DNA from: JAGVSR01 sp963750715
Lineage (GTDB): Bacteria; Pseudomonadota; Alphaproteobacteria; Rhizobiales; Hyphomicrobiaceae
Assembly (NCBI GenBank): GCA_963750715.1
Contig: CAVVRP010000012.1
Span: 1,054,001-1,118,000, forward strand
DNA length: 64,000 nt
Direction: 5' to 3'
The notes below the pieces were generated by a model that was not told the origin of the DNA, made no database searches, and saw only the letters and a list, made by a program, of their open reading frames with translations. Shown one piece after another: positions 46,531-55,853 of this stretch (position 1 is the first letter of the stretch; each line of letters opens with the position of its first letter). The position numbers were made by a program, and so were the translations under genes.

Positions 46531-47181
46531 ATGGAAAGAATTTCACGCGTCTTTCTCGCCGGTCTTCTGGCGCTGCTGCCGCTGATCGTCACGGTCGTCG
46601 TTGCGGCGTGGGTGGTTTCGATCGGCACGGACTACATCGGGCCGAACAGCAAGTTCGGCCGCATGCTGGTCTCGCTCGGCCTCAGCGTGCAGGCGACCTT
46701 CGTCGCTCCCTATGTCGTCGGGCTGGCAATCGTGATCGTTTTCATCTTCCTGCTGGGTCTGCTCGTCGAAACCAGCGTGGGTCCCTGGTTCGAGGGGCTG
46801 TTCGAGCGGATCATCCGGCGCATTCCGATCGTCTCGAACGTCTACGACCTGTCGAAGAAATTTGTGTCCCTCGTCGACACGAACGGCAACGACAGCATCA
46901 AGAGCATGAGCCCCGTTTGGTGCTTCTTCGGCGGCGAGCCCTCGGCGGCGGTGCTGGCCCTCCTGCCGTCGTCGAAGCCGGTTCTGATTGGCGACCAGGA
47001 ATATCTGGGCATCCTCATACCGACGGCCCCGGTGCCGATCGGCGGCGCCCTGCTCTACGTGCCGTCGGGCTGGGTCAGGCAAGCGGAAGGCGGCGTTGAC
47101 CAATTGATGAGCGTCTATGTCTCGATGGGCGTCACCCCGCCCGCGTCGATGCCGTCGTCGGACGGCAAGGCATCGGCCTGA
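46531..47181 (+). CDS. DUF502 membrane protein
   Basis: 216 residues from ATG 46531. Two membrane helices (VFLAGLLALLPLIVTVVVAAW and APYVVGLAIVIVFIFLLGLL), then GLFERIIRRIPIVSNVYDLSKK and VLIGDQEYLGILIPTAPVPIGG, the DUF502 signature found in bacteria and plants (LIKE COV proteins). Localises to the inner membrane; molecular role unknown. Unlike the usual family ending, the C-terminus has a Pro/Ser tail. Confidence 0.9.
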   Translation: MERISRVFLAGLLALLPLIVTVVVAAWVVSIGTDYIGPNSKFGRMLVSLGLSVQATFVAPYVVGLAIVIVFIFLLGLLVETSVGPWFEGLFERIIRRIPIVSNVYDLSKKFVSLVDTNGNDSIKSMSPVWCFFGGEPSAAVLALLPSSKPVLIGDQEYLGILIPTAPVPIGGALLYVPSGWVRQAEGGVDQLMSVYVSMGVTPPASMPSSDGKASA

Positions 47182-47349
47182 CCTCCAGGGCGGACTTCAT
47201 TGCAGGGTTCCTTAAGCATGAACGCGAAAGCCGTCGTCGGCGTCGCTGGCATTGTGTCGCAAAACGGCTCAAGCTAGCCTGCGAACAGGTCGGAGGCTGA
47301 AGGATTCGCCCGGCGCCGTTCAGAACGCCAGCTTCAAAGGCTACCTGAA

Positions 47350-47697
47350 ATGAAGGTCTTACTGCGTCGCGTCGTTATCTTTCTTATGGTCGTCGTCGTT
47401 GCAGCCGCCGCGAACATCAGCTTCTCGAGCGACGCGGAAGCTCGCAGGGGTGGGCATGCCATTCGCTCCGGCAAGCACATCAGCCACGCTGGCCGTCATA
47501 TCAACCACGCCGGCAATCACTATCGGCGCTACTACGATGGCCGCCGCGTCGCGCGCCGCGTCGCCATCGGCGTCGGAACCGGCATCGCCATCGGCGCCGC
47601 GACCAACTCATATCGGTACAGCTGCGGAAACCTCGTCTATCGCTGTGACCGCGGTGAGAGCTGGGCCTGCCGCGAATACAGCCGCCGCTGCTACTGA
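47350..47697 (+). CDS. Secreted His/Arg/Tyr-rich small protein, function unknown
   Basis: 115 residues. Signal peptide (VVIFLMVVVVAAAANISFSS), then a strongly basic stretch with HAIRSGKHISHAGRHINHAG in spaced His pairs, a short glycine-zipper-like helix (VAIGVGTGIAIGAATN), and a Cys/Tyr/Arg-rich end with four Cys (CGNLVYRCDRGESWACREYS). Spaced His and Cys could bind metal, and the four Cys could form disulfides. I do not know a named family. Confidence 0.65.
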   Translation: MKVLLRRVVIFLMVVVVAAAANISFSSDAEARRGGHAIRSGKHISHAGRHINHAGNHYRRYYDGRRVARRVAIGVGTGIAIGAATNSYRYSCGNLVYRCDRGESWACREYSRRCY

Positions 47698-47766
47698 GGC
47701 CATGTAGAGATCAAGGCGCGCCGGACCACATGATCGGGCGCGAGCTTTCAATTTCGGGATCACGGC

Positions 47767-50094
47767 TCAAACCGCTGCGAGACTGGCTCTGTAGACGTAG
47801 TACGCCATCAGTGCCGTGATGAACGGAATGATGATTACATGGGTGAGGCCAAGCGCCCTCTGCAGCCACAGCCGCATCGTCACGAAGGGATTGATGCGTG
47901 CCACCGAGATACCGATCATCACACTTACCGCAAGGTAGTTGAACAGGAAGATGCGGTCCGAGAGCGTCGTCGTGCCGGCATCGACCGCCGGCAATGACAG
48001 ATACAGCGCGACGGCAGACAGCAGCGCGGTAACCTGGATGGTGACGATGGCTTCGAAGTGCGTTAGCGGAATGAAGATCGACATGTACGCGACGATCAGG
48101 ATGAACATCAGCGGAACGACGACGCGGAGAAAGTAGTCTGTCGTCTGCCGCGTCATCATCCAGACGAAGCTCGCCTTGTAGAACGGCACCACGCTCTTCT
48201 CGTGCGACTTGGCGTCCACGGTCGACACGAAATCCTCGTCGTACCCCACATACTGCATGCGCGGCTCCCACCCGTCCACGCTTACCGCCTGATCGCGCAG
48301 CGAACGGGGAGGCGGCTGGACAATGAACGGCGCATCCCCCCGCTTGGGCCGGATATCGATGGCGAACCTCTGGGTATCGAAGGGATAGGTCGCAAGGTCC
48401 GGATCGTACATGAAGCGCCCAGATACTTGGTAGATCTTCGTATCGTCGGGATAAGCGTCGCTCTTGCCGCCGTCATTCATGACCTGCACGGTGATCTGGC
48501 GGTCGTTGGTTTCAGGATTGAGCAGGGCGTTGGAAAACTCCAGCATGTCGATCGACGCGCCTTTGCCGTCGTCTCGCATTGAAAGGTAGAACTCGGCGAA
48601 GAAGGATTTCTCGTTGTCGTCCACGCGCAGCACGCGCTGCAGGTCGATGTCGAGGTACAGTGTGTTGATCGACCGCAACGTCTCATTGCGCAGCCGCGTG
48701 AACTGCAGCGGCGCGAGTTGGGTCCCATCGAGACGCGGAGAAAGTTGCACGACGAACGGTGTCTGCGCTGCCGTTCGCGACGAGGGTAGGAACGACCAGT
48801 TGTCGAACTGCCCCTGGAAGACGCCCCTGCCGGACGCGTAGGTCGTTCCGAGCTGTTTCAGAATATGGGCGCGCAAATCTGCGATGCTGGCGTTTCGATC
48901 GGCGGAACGGACGGCGGCCGCGACGAGAGCGACCATGTCGGCGTACTGGGTGCCGTTTCCGATGGCCCGGAGATTTGCATTGCTAAGCGGATCAGGAGCG
49001 GCGTTGTCGGGCCGCGGCTTGCACTCGCCGTTCTTCCAACCGGGCGCGGCGCTGACTTTGGTGCCTTCGAAGATCCACTCCTCGGGACCGGCGAGGGCAA
49101 CGCGCTTCAAAAGACGATCGGCATAGACTTCAGGCAGGCGATCCCAGGCGAGTTCGTAGAGCTGAGAGGGATAGGCGGTGGAGATCTCGGCTGGAATGGC
49201 ATCGATGCGGCCCGTGAGAAATAGCGCGGGCGTGGCACCGGCAGCCATCAGGTCCTTCATGAAGTCGCCGTTGCGATTGCCCCCGATGGCTAAAAAAACC
49301 AGATCGGGAGCCTTGAGCTTCATGTCGGCGATGACCGCCGCCACTTCGGCCGGGTCGAGCTTTTCGTCCGTGAGTGTCAGACGATGATCACCAACCAGGC
49401 CATCCGAACCGAACGCGTTCCGCAGCCCGTCGGCCAGCGTGGTGCTGAAAATGTTATCCTTAAACCCAATAAATGCAGTCTTCTTTATGCCCGTGCGCTT
49501 TACGAACTGCACGAGGACGGGCAGCCGTTCGTCGTCCTGTGACGGCCGCATCGTGTAGACGTTGTGATAGTCCTCGAAGATGCTATTGACGGTGATGGCG
49601 GAAAGGAACGGGATCTGCTTGTCCCTGATCTCGGCACCTGTGGCCTCGAACACCGCTTTCGCCCGATCGGAACTGGATAGGCCGACCATGGCGACGGCCG
49701 TCGGCTCGGACAGGGCCTCACGCATATTGACGACGGCTCGGTTCACATCTCGGAAGTCATCCAGAAAGTTGAGGTCGAGGGGATGGCCCGCGATGCCGCC
49801 TTGCTGGTTTATCCGCTGTTGCTCGAGTTTTGTGAAACGCTTGATGGCTCCAACGTCGCCGCGATCGTAGCATTCGTCATTTCGCGTGCTGATGAAGACG
49901 TTGATCGTGACGTGCGGCTTGTTGGCCGCCTCGGCCTCCCCCACCGCCTGCGCGGCAGCCGGCGCGCCGATCGTCACGGCAAAGAGCGCCAAGGTGCAGG
50001 CGCCCCATCCCGAAAGCGCGACCAGCGATCGGCGCCGGCCGGCAGCCCTCGCGTCTTTCGGACGCCGCAGCAATGAGCACGCAAATGGCATCAT
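47767..50094 (-). CDS. Periplasmic binding protein fused to a pentameric ligand-gated ion channel
   Basis: 775 residues from ATG 50094 (MMPFAC), with AAGGA upstream; longer frames run into the repeat array and are rejected. Residues 1-50 are a basic N-terminus and signal peptide. Residues 61-440 are a type I binding-protein (LivJ/ANF-receptor-like) domain: TINVFISTRND, LEQQRINQQGGIAGHPLDL, NFLDDFRDV, AMVGLSSSDRAKAVFEATG, FLAIGGNRNGD. Residues about 475-650 are a Cys-loop-receptor-type beta domain with the Pro-loop YPFDTQ at 570-575. Four helices follow: 654-675, 680-702 (HFEAIVTIQVTALLSAVALY), 711-733, 751-771. Glu681 at the inner mouth of the second helix matches the selectivity Glu of the cation channel GLIC. 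The likely product is a ligand-gated cation channel with an amino-acid-type sensor; ligand and ion are inference. Confidence 0.88.
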   Translation of the reverse strand: MMPFACSLLRRPKDARAAGRRRSLVALSGWGACTLALFAVTIGAPAAAQAVGEAEAANKPHVTINVFISTRNDECYDRGDVGAIKRFTKLEQQRINQQGGIAGHPLDLNFLDDFRDVNRAVVNMREALSEPTAVAMVGLSSSDRAKAVFEATGAEIRDKQIPFLSAITVNSIFEDYHNVYTMRPSQDDERLPVLVQFVKRTGIKKTAFIGFKDNIFSTTLADGLRNAFGSDGLVGDHRLTLTDEKLDPAEVAAVIADMKLKAPDLVFLAIGGNRNGDFMKDLMAAGATPALFLTGRIDAIPAEISTAYPSQLYELAWDRLPEVYADRLLKRVALAGPEEWIFEGTKVSAAPGWKNGECKPRPDNAAPDPLSNANLRAIGNGTQYADMVALVAAAVRSADRNASIADLRAHILKQLGTTYASGRGVFQGQFDNWSFLPSSRTAAQTPFVVQLSPRLDGTQLAPLQFTRLRNETLRSINTLYLDIDLQRVLRVDDNEKSFFAEFYLSMRDDGKGASIDMLEFSNALLNPETNDRQITVQVMNDGGKSDAYPDDTKIYQVSGRFMYDPDLATYPFDTQRFAIDIRPKRGDAPFIVQPPPRSLRDQAVSVDGWEPRMQYVGYDEDFVSTVDAKSHEKSVVPFYKASFVWMMTRQTTDYFLRVVVPLMFILIVAYMSIFIPLTHFEAIVTIQVTALLSAVALYLSLPAVDAGTTTLSDRIFLFNYLAVSVMIGISVARINPFVTMRLWLQRALGLTHVIIIPFITALMAYYVYRASLAAV

Positions 50095-50263
50095 GATTTC
50101 GATCCTTGGCAGGCGATTTCTTGGATTCCTAGTAACAGACGACGGGCCGCCTGCGTCATGAGACGTGAGCGGCGCATCGGCGACTGTGGCGCTCTTGGCA
50201 CACATGCGGCACCCACCGCACGGGAGCGGGCGTAGCGGCCAAAGGCCACCGCGGTATCTGCCG

Positions 50264-50351
50264 GCGATGCGACGGCGATGCGACGGCGATGCGACGGCGA
50301 TGCGACGGCGATGCGACGGCGATGCGACGGCGATGCGACGGCGATGCGACG
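50264..50351. repeat. Eight perfect 11-bp tandem repeats between the channel gene and kup
   Basis: The unit GCGATGCGACG is repeated eight times without a mismatch (88 bp) in the 405-base divergent region between the channel gene (start 50094) and kup (start 50501). Eleven bases is close to one helical turn, so each unit presents the same face of the helix. It could be a protein-binding array, or a slippage product. As coding sequence it would give a frame-independent 11-residue repeat, which misleads gene finders into an N-terminal extension of the channel. The rest of 50095-50500 shows no gene. Confidence 0.95.
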
Positions 50352-50500
50352 GAACACCTGCCATTTGCGACGGTTGTCAAGTGGATTACTGGTTCACGTA
50401 TGTCAAAATGATGGCTTCGAAGACGCAAGCGTCGAGCGTATAAGCGTGCAACACGATCCGCTGCACCGCGCACGCGGCATGCCGTCTAGGAGGTGCCTCA

Positions 50501-52417
50501 GTGGCACAGTCCAATCTCGCTGAATTGCGCCAGACATCAGGCGCCAGCGACAATCCCCATGCACCTCATAAGTTCTGGACCCTCGTCGTAGGATCGATTG
50601 GCGTCGTCTATGGCGACATCGGCACGAGCCCTCTCTACGCCATGCGAGAGGCCGTTGTTGCCGCCAACCACTCCGGCATCAAGACTCACGACGCGGTCCT
50701 CGGCGTGCTGTCGCTGATCTTCTGGGTTCTCATCCTGATCGTCACCCTGAAGTACGTTCTGGTTCTGCTGCGTGCCGACAACAAGGGCGAGGGCGGCACC
50801 TTTGCGCTGATGGCTCTTGGGCAATCGGTCGCCAAGCGCAGCGCGCCTCTTATCTTCACCTTGGGCATTGCCGGTGCGGCCTTCTTTTACGGAGACAGCG
50901 TCATTACGCCGGCCATTTCCGTGCTGTCGGCGGTCGAAGGTTTGAAGCTGGTCTCGCCAGAATTCGAACGCTTCGTCGTCCCCCTCTCGATCGTCATCCT
51001 CATAGGACTGTTTTCGGCGCAGTCGCGCGGCACGACAAAGGTCGCCATGCTGTTTGGTCCAATCACGGCTGTATGGTTCCTGGCCATGGGCATTGGCGGC
51101 GCCATACATTTTACCGATGAACCGAGGGTATTTCAGGCGGTCAACCCGTTGCACGGCATCGGCTTCATTGCCACCAACGGCGTTGCCGGCATGACCGTGA
51201 TGGGGCTGGTGTTCCTCGCCGTCACGGGCGCTGAGGCGCTTTATGCCGATCTCGGCCACTTCGGACGCAAACCCATCCAAACCGCATGGCTCTGGTTCGT
51301 TTTTCCGGCGCTGGTGTGCAACTACTTCGGACAGGGCGCGCTGCTCCTGTCGACGCCCGAGGCGATAGAAAGCCCCTTTTACCGGCTTTATCCGGAATGG
51401 GCGCTGATCCCTATGGTGATCCTCGCCACCATGGCAACTGTCATCGCCTGTCAGGCTGTGATAACGGGCGCGTTCTCGATCACGCGTCAGGCCGTGCAGC
51501 TCGGTATTCTGCCGCGCATGGCGATCCGGCACACTTCGGAGTCCATGGCCGGCCAGATTTACCTGCCGCGCGTCAACTGGCTGCTGCTCGCCCTGGTGCT
51601 GTTCGTCGTCGTCACCTTCCGCTCATCGAGCAACCTTGCCGCCGCCTACGGTGTTGCCGTCACCGCCGCGATGCTGATCGACAGCTGCATGGCCTTCTTC
51701 GTCATCTGGAAGCTGTGGCGGTGGCCGTTATGGCAAGCTCTGGCCTTGATGCTGCCGCTGGCGCTCATCGAGCAATCCTTCTTCACGGCCAACATGCTCA
51801 AGGTCCTGGACGGCGGGTGGATGCCGCTCACCATCGCCGCGTTGCTTGCCGGTGTGATGTGGACATGGCTGCGCGGCTACGGCCTGTTGAGCCGCGAAGC
51901 GCGCAAGAACGAGGTTGGTCTTGACTGGCTGGCGCGCAAGTTGGAGGCGAAACCGCCGGCGCGCGTCAATGGCACGGCGGTGTTCCTGTCGGCCGACGTG
52001 GATGCCGCCCCTACCTCCCTGATGCATAATCTGAAGCACAATCGCGTCCTACACGAACGCAATGTCATCCTGACGATACACACGGAAGACACGCCGCGGG
52101 TACCGCGCCACGAGCGGGTCGAGATCAACCGGTCCAACGAGAACTTCATCAAGGTGAAGGCTCGTTACGGGTTCATGGAAACGCCGAGTATTCCGAAGAT
52201 CCTCGAACACTGCCGGCGCAAGGATCTCAACATCGACATCGGCGCGACGTCGTTCTTCCTGTCACGCCGATCGCTGCGCTTGGCCTCCAAGTCGGAACTG
52301 CCGAGGTGGCAGCAGCGTCTGTTCATGGGTCTCTCTGCCACGGCCGAGGATGCAACGACCTACTTCCAGATCCCGACAGACCGTGTCGTCGAGGTCGGCG
52401 CGCAAGTCATGATCTGA
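50501..52417 (+). CDS. kup: Kup-family potassium transporter
   Basis: 638 residues from a GTG at 50501, preceded by TAGGAGGTGCC, a strong ribosome site. Twelve membrane helices. Family motifs: GSIGVVYGDIGTSPLYAMRE, KYVLVLLRADNKGEGGTFAL, FYGDSVITPAISVLSAVEG, TGAEALYADLGHFGRKPI, and SLMHNLKHNRVLHE in the C-terminal cytosolic part. High-affinity K+/H+ symport. Divergent from the channel gene and sharing its repeat-bearing upstream region. Confidence 0.96.
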   Translation: MAQSNLAELRQTSGASDNPHAPHKFWTLVVGSIGVVYGDIGTSPLYAMREAVVAANHSGIKTHDAVLGVLSLIFWVLILIVTLKYVLVLLRADNKGEGGTFALMALGQSVAKRSAPLIFTLGIAGAAFFYGDSVITPAISVLSAVEGLKLVSPEFERFVVPLSIVILIGLFSAQSRGTTKVAMLFGPITAVWFLAMGIGGAIHFTDEPRVFQAVNPLHGIGFIATNGVAGMTVMGLVFLAVTGAEALYADLGHFGRKPIQTAWLWFVFPALVCNYFGQGALLLSTPEAIESPFYRLYPEWALIPMVILATMATVIACQAVITGAFSITRQAVQLGILPRMAIRHTSESMAGQIYLPRVNWLLLALVLFVVVTFRSSSNLAAAYGVAVTAAMLIDSCMAFFVIWKLWRWPLWQALALMLPLALIEQSFFTANMLKVLDGGWMPLTIAALLAGVMWTWLRGYGLLSREARKNEVGLDWLARKLEAKPPARVNGTAVFLSADVDAAPTSLMHNLKHNRVLHERNVILTIHTEDTPRVPRHERVEINRSNENFIKVKARYGFMETPSIPKILEHCRRKDLNIDIGATSFFLSRRSLRLASKSELPRWQQRLFMGLSATAEDATTYFQIPTDRVVEVGAQVMI

Positions 52418-52448
52418 CGGTTGGAAGAGCCCGACGGTCGCGTGCCGG

Positions 52449-52907
52449 TCAGTGCTTCGCGAAAACCTCGGTCGTGCCGTCCTTGCGCATCAGCAGGACT
52501 TCATAGGGCTGCTTCGTCTCGCCCTGCTCCATGCCGGGCGATCCGATCGGCATGTTGGGGACCGTCACACCAAGCGCCTCCGGCTTTTCCTGCAGCAGGC
52601 GCTTCACGTCCTCAGCCGGCACGTGGCCCTCGACGACATAGCCGCCGATCATGGCCGTGTGGCAGGACGCCTGTGGCGGCTTCACGCCGAGTAAGGTTTT
52701 GAAACGGTGCAACTCTTTCGTGTCTATCGCCTTGGACTCGAGGGCAAAGCCATTCTTCGTCATGTAAGCCGTCCAGGTCGAACAGCAGTTGCAGGTAGGG
52801 CTCAGGAACACCTGACCTTGAATGGACGCCGGCACGGCGGTTTCGGCAATCGAGGGCGACCCACTGGCTAGAAACACGGCCAGTATAAAAAGGGCTCGTT
52901 TCGACAT
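52449..52907 (-). CDS. DUF411 secreted metal-related protein
   Basis: 152 residues from ATG 52907 (MSKRALFILAVF). Signal peptide, then the DUF411 core: VFLSPTCNCCSTWTAYMTKN with the CxCC element, LLGVKPPQASCHTAMIGGYV and EGHVPAEDVKRLLQEKP. Such proteins accompany copper or silver resistance determinants; here no such genes are adjacent, so the metal is unspecified. Convergent with kup. Confidence 0.9.
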   Translation of the reverse strand: MSKRALFILAVFLASGSPSIAETAVPASIQGQVFLSPTCNCCSTWTAYMTKNGFALESKAIDTKELHRFKTLLGVKPPQASCHTAMIGGYVVEGHVPAEDVKRLLQEKPEALGVTVPNMPIGSPGMEQGETKQPYEVLLMRKDGTTEVFAKH

Positions 52908-53036
52908 GGGATTATCTCCGGCCTTTTTCGCGGGCTTGCCATTATGCAGCAATCGAGTCCCGTTAAATTTACGTAAGTCACCCTATATAGCGAATAGTCC
53001 GATGGACTCTGAGCCGAGTGCGAGCTGGAAGACTGC

Positions 53037-54419
53037 ATGGACAATGAAGACAACCGTTTCTCGGCTCGTGCCGCCCGATATGCCCGAGTCGGCGCGAACG
53101 TTGGGAGCGTGGCGGCCAAGGTCGCCGGACAGCGGCTTTTCGGCATCGAGGGCAACAAGTCGAAGCAGGCGGCGGAGCTGGCTGCGGCTCTTGGCGGCCT
53201 CAAGGGCCCGCTCATGAAAGTGGCGCAGCTACTCTCGACGATACCGGAAGCCCTGCCACCGGAGTATGCCCGCGAACTCGGCCAGCTGCAGAACCAGGCC
53301 CCACCCATGGGTCCGGCCTTCGTCCGCCGCCGAATGAGCGCAGAGCTGGGTACCAACTGGCGCGACAAGTTTGCGAACTTCGAAGAAGGCTCGACGGCGT
53401 CGGCGTCTCTCGGTCAGGTCCATCGCGCCACCGGTAATGATGGCCGGCGGCTGGCGGTGAAGCTGCAATATCCCGACATGCAATCGGCCGTCGAGGCCGA
53501 CCTCAACCAACTCAAGATCGTGTTTGCGCTGCATGCGCGCATGGACCCCGGCGTCGAAACCGCGGAGATTCTTAAGGAGATCGCGGCCCGCCTGCGCGAG
53601 GAATTGAACTACGAACTGGAAGCCGCCCATACGCGGCTCTATGCAAAGATCTTCACGGAGAATACCGGCACGGCCGGCGGCGAAACATCGGTCATTCGCG
53701 TGCCCGAGATCGTACCCGCCCTGTCGACGAAGCGGCTCCTGACCATGACGTGGCTCGACGGCGTCAAGCTGCTCGAGCACAAGGCGGATCCGATCGAGCA
53801 CCGCAATATCATCGCGCGGGCGATGTTCCGGGCTTGGTGGTATCCGTTCTCACACTACGGCGTCATCCATGGCGACCCGCATCTCGGCAACTACACGGTC
53901 TTCTCCGAAGGCGGCGTGCCGCGCGGCGTCAATCTGCTCGACTACGGCTGCATCCGGACATTCCCAGTGCCATTTGTGCAGGGCGTTCTGGATCTTTACA
54001 ACGGCCTCCTGACGAACAACCGCGAGCAGGTCGTTCATGCCTACGAGACGTGGGGGTTCCGCGGCCTGTCGGTCGAACTCATCGACGCCATGAACATCTG
54101 GGCACGCTTCATTTATGGACCGCTGCTCGACGACCGCGAGCGCACGATTGCAGACGAGACCGACCCCGGCGAATACGGCCGCAGGGAAGCGTTCGCTGTT
54201 CACAAGGTGCTGAAGCAAAAAGGGCCCGTGGCCGTACCGCGCGAGTTCGTCTTCATGGACCGCGCCGCCATCGGCCTCGGCGGCGTGTTCCTGCACCTGG
54301 GCGCGAAACAGAACTGGTATCGCCTGTTCAACGAGACGATCGACGGCTTCGAAATCGCAACCGTATCCGCAAGACAGCAGCAGGCCTTCGCAGGCGCGGG
54401 CGTGCCGTTACCGACTTAG
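53037..54419 (+). CDS. ABC1/UbiB-like atypical kinase (AarF family)
   Basis: 460 residues. Family elements in order: the KxGQ-like LMKVAQLLST (Gln-containing, with Ala for Gly as in some members), TASASLGQVHRATGNDGRRL (A-rich loop), AVKLQYPDM with the Lys, EELNYELEAAHTRLY, TMTWLDGVKLLE, IHGDPHLGNYTVF (HxDxxxxN) and NLLDYGCIR (DYG metal site). UbiB/ADCK proteins promote ubiquinone synthesis or lipid transport. A ubiquinone role fits an aerobic alphaproteobacterium but there are no ubi neighbours. Confidence 0.92.
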   Translation: MDNEDNRFSARAARYARVGANVGSVAAKVAGQRLFGIEGNKSKQAAELAAALGGLKGPLMKVAQLLSTIPEALPPEYARELGQLQNQAPPMGPAFVRRRMSAELGTNWRDKFANFEEGSTASASLGQVHRATGNDGRRLAVKLQYPDMQSAVEADLNQLKIVFALHARMDPGVETAEILKEIAARLREELNYELEAAHTRLYAKIFTENTGTAGGETSVIRVPEIVPALSTKRLLTMTWLDGVKLLEHKADPIEHRNIIARAMFRAWWYPFSHYGVIHGDPHLGNYTVFSEGGVPRGVNLLDYGCIRTFPVPFVQGVLDLYNGLLTNNREQVVHAYETWGFRGLSVELIDAMNIWARFIYGPLLDDRERTIADETDPGEYGRREAFAVHKVLKQKGPVAVPREFVFMDRAAIGLGGVFLHLGAKQNWYRLFNETIDGFEIATVSARQQQAFAGAGVPLPT

Positions 54420-54427
54420 CCTCTATG

Positions 54428-55366
54428 CTAGGGCTGCGCCGTCTGGGCTGGAGATGCGGCGGCGTCCGACTTCTGTCGAGTTGCGGGCGCGGGCGCAGCG
54501 GTGGTCTTCGCTGCCGGCGTGTCGCCAGCAGCTTGCTTCGGGGCGACTGTTGATGCTGATGCTGCTGGTTGGGTTGATGACCCCGTTTCGACAACAGCTG
54601 ACTTTTCAGCTACTGCCTTCACCGCCGCTGTCTTGGCGATAGTTGCGGCAGCTTTTGCGGTCGAAGCCTTGGTGGCAGCGGCCTTGGCCGCGGCATCTCT
54701 GGCGACAGCGTTGGGATCGGGCTTGGGCGTTCCGTCCGCGGCGTAACGATCGCCGCATTGCTTGAACAGGAACTTATTCACCGACTTGATCATGCTCTTG
54801 TGAAAAATGCCGAAGTTGTCCTCGAGCTTGGCCGCAGTCCAGACCGTGGCTTTGATCGTCGACGGACCATCGAGTTCCTGAAGGTTGATCCAGATCTTAC
54901 TCGCCTTGCCGTTCTTGAACGTCAGCTTCGGCGCGAGCTTGGCGGTGACGGACTTCAATTCGCCCTCCCGTTCGACGACGCATTTCACGGTATGGGCCGG
55001 CACCTCGACCGTGTGCTCGGGTTTGGTCAGTGCCGCGATCACATCGGCGCGCGACAGCTTCAACTCGCTGCTGCATCGGGCATCGCCGAAACCCCACTTC
55101 ATGGTCTTGGCTTCGCCGCCCTTAAGCGTGTCCTTGGCCCAGGTCTTGGAAACCTTGCAGGAAAGGTCCGATCCGGCCGGCTTGCGGCCCAGCGCCATCG
55201 TGCAGATCTGACGCTCGCAGGCTTTGAGCGCGACCATCTCCTTGGGCTCCGGCTCCAGGGCGATCGCCGGCCCAACCAGCAGAGCGCTTCCGACCGTCGC
55301 CACGCAGGCGGTGCGCAGCGCGACGCGGGACCAGCGTATTTCAGGCAGCGCTACAGCGTGTTTCAC
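54428..55366 (-). CDS. Secreted Cys-containing protein with an Ala/Lys-rich tail, function unknown
   Basis: 312 residues from a GTG at 55366, preceded by GGGAGCAATT. Signal peptide (TACVATVGSALLVGPAIALE), then a domain of about 180 residues with five spaced Cys (LKACERQICTM, DLSCKVSKTW, DARCSSELKL, TVKCVVERE) and charged strands, which resembles secreted alphaproteobacterial proteins of unknown role. The last 100 residues are low complexity (Ala, Lys, Thr, Pro), e.g. AAAKAAATKASTAKAAATIA. Convergent with the UbiB-like gene. No function assigned. Confidence 0.7.
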   Translation of the reverse strand: MKHAVALPEIRWSRVALRTACVATVGSALLVGPAIALEPEPKEMVALKACERQICTMALGRKPAGSDLSCKVSKTWAKDTLKGGEAKTMKWGFGDARCSSELKLSRADVIAALTKPEHTVEVPAHTVKCVVEREGELKSVTAKLAPKLTFKNGKASKIWINLQELDGPSTIKATVWTAAKLEDNFGIFHKSMIKSVNKFLFKQCGDRYAADGTPKPDPNAVARDAAAKAAATKASTAKAAATIAKTAAVKAVAEKSAVVETGSSTQPAASASTVAPKQAAGDTPAAKTTAAPAPATRQKSDAAASPAQTAQP

Positions 55367-55558
55367 AATTGCTCCCACGGTCCCACCGGTATGTGCCAAC
55401 ACAATTGAGCCGGAATGAGACAGGGGCACAAGGCCGGTAGCCGGCGAGGCATCCCACCCTAGTCCCTTGGTCGATCGCGGCTGCTCTTGATGTATCCTCA
55501 GCGTTGCTATAGGTACGCAAACAACACGGAAAATAGGCGACTTGAGGGAGGGACAACC

Positions 55559-55702
55559 ATGAGCGTAGACACCACCGGCGGCCATCCGGACATGGATTAC
55601 GGCGAGGCCAACCGCACCTACGCCCGCTTCATCAAGCTGTCGAAGTTCGCCATCGTCTTCCTCGTGCTTCTGCTTTTGGCGATGTTCTACTTCCTCGTTT
55701 GA
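55559..55702 (+). CDS. aa3-type cytochrome c oxidase subunit IV
   Basis: 47 residues from ATG 55559. Short soluble N-terminus with HPDMDYGEANRTYARFIKLS, then one helix FAIVFLVLLLLAMFYFLV. This is the small alphaproteobacterial subunit IV of the aa3 oxidase, whose DMDY and Y..FI.L positions are conserved. It commonly sits, as here, just upstream of the transhydrogenase genes rather than with the other oxidase subunits. Confidence 0.88.
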   Translation: MSVDTTGGHPDMDYGEANRTYARFIKLSKFAIVFLVLLLLAMFYFLV

Positions 55703-55853
55703 CGGACAATCCGGCTGCGGCACGCCCTCGCGGGTCTGACCTCTGCCGATCATTTCGCATCCGGAAACGGCATGGCAAACTCCAATCCGGATCCACTAGA
55801 GAACTGAATTTCATCGGCTTTCTTGCCAGGAGCCGCCATCATCGGAAGCTTGT

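Noticed and set aside
50264..50351. CRISPR-like repeat array
   Set aside because: Units are 11 bp and directly abutting with no spacers, and there are no cas genes.
50095..50364. N-terminal extension of the channel protein up to 50364, with an SHRRRIAVASP repeat
   Set aside because: The extension is translated from the 11-bp tandem array, which is open in every frame; the signal peptide and ribosome site place the start at 50094.
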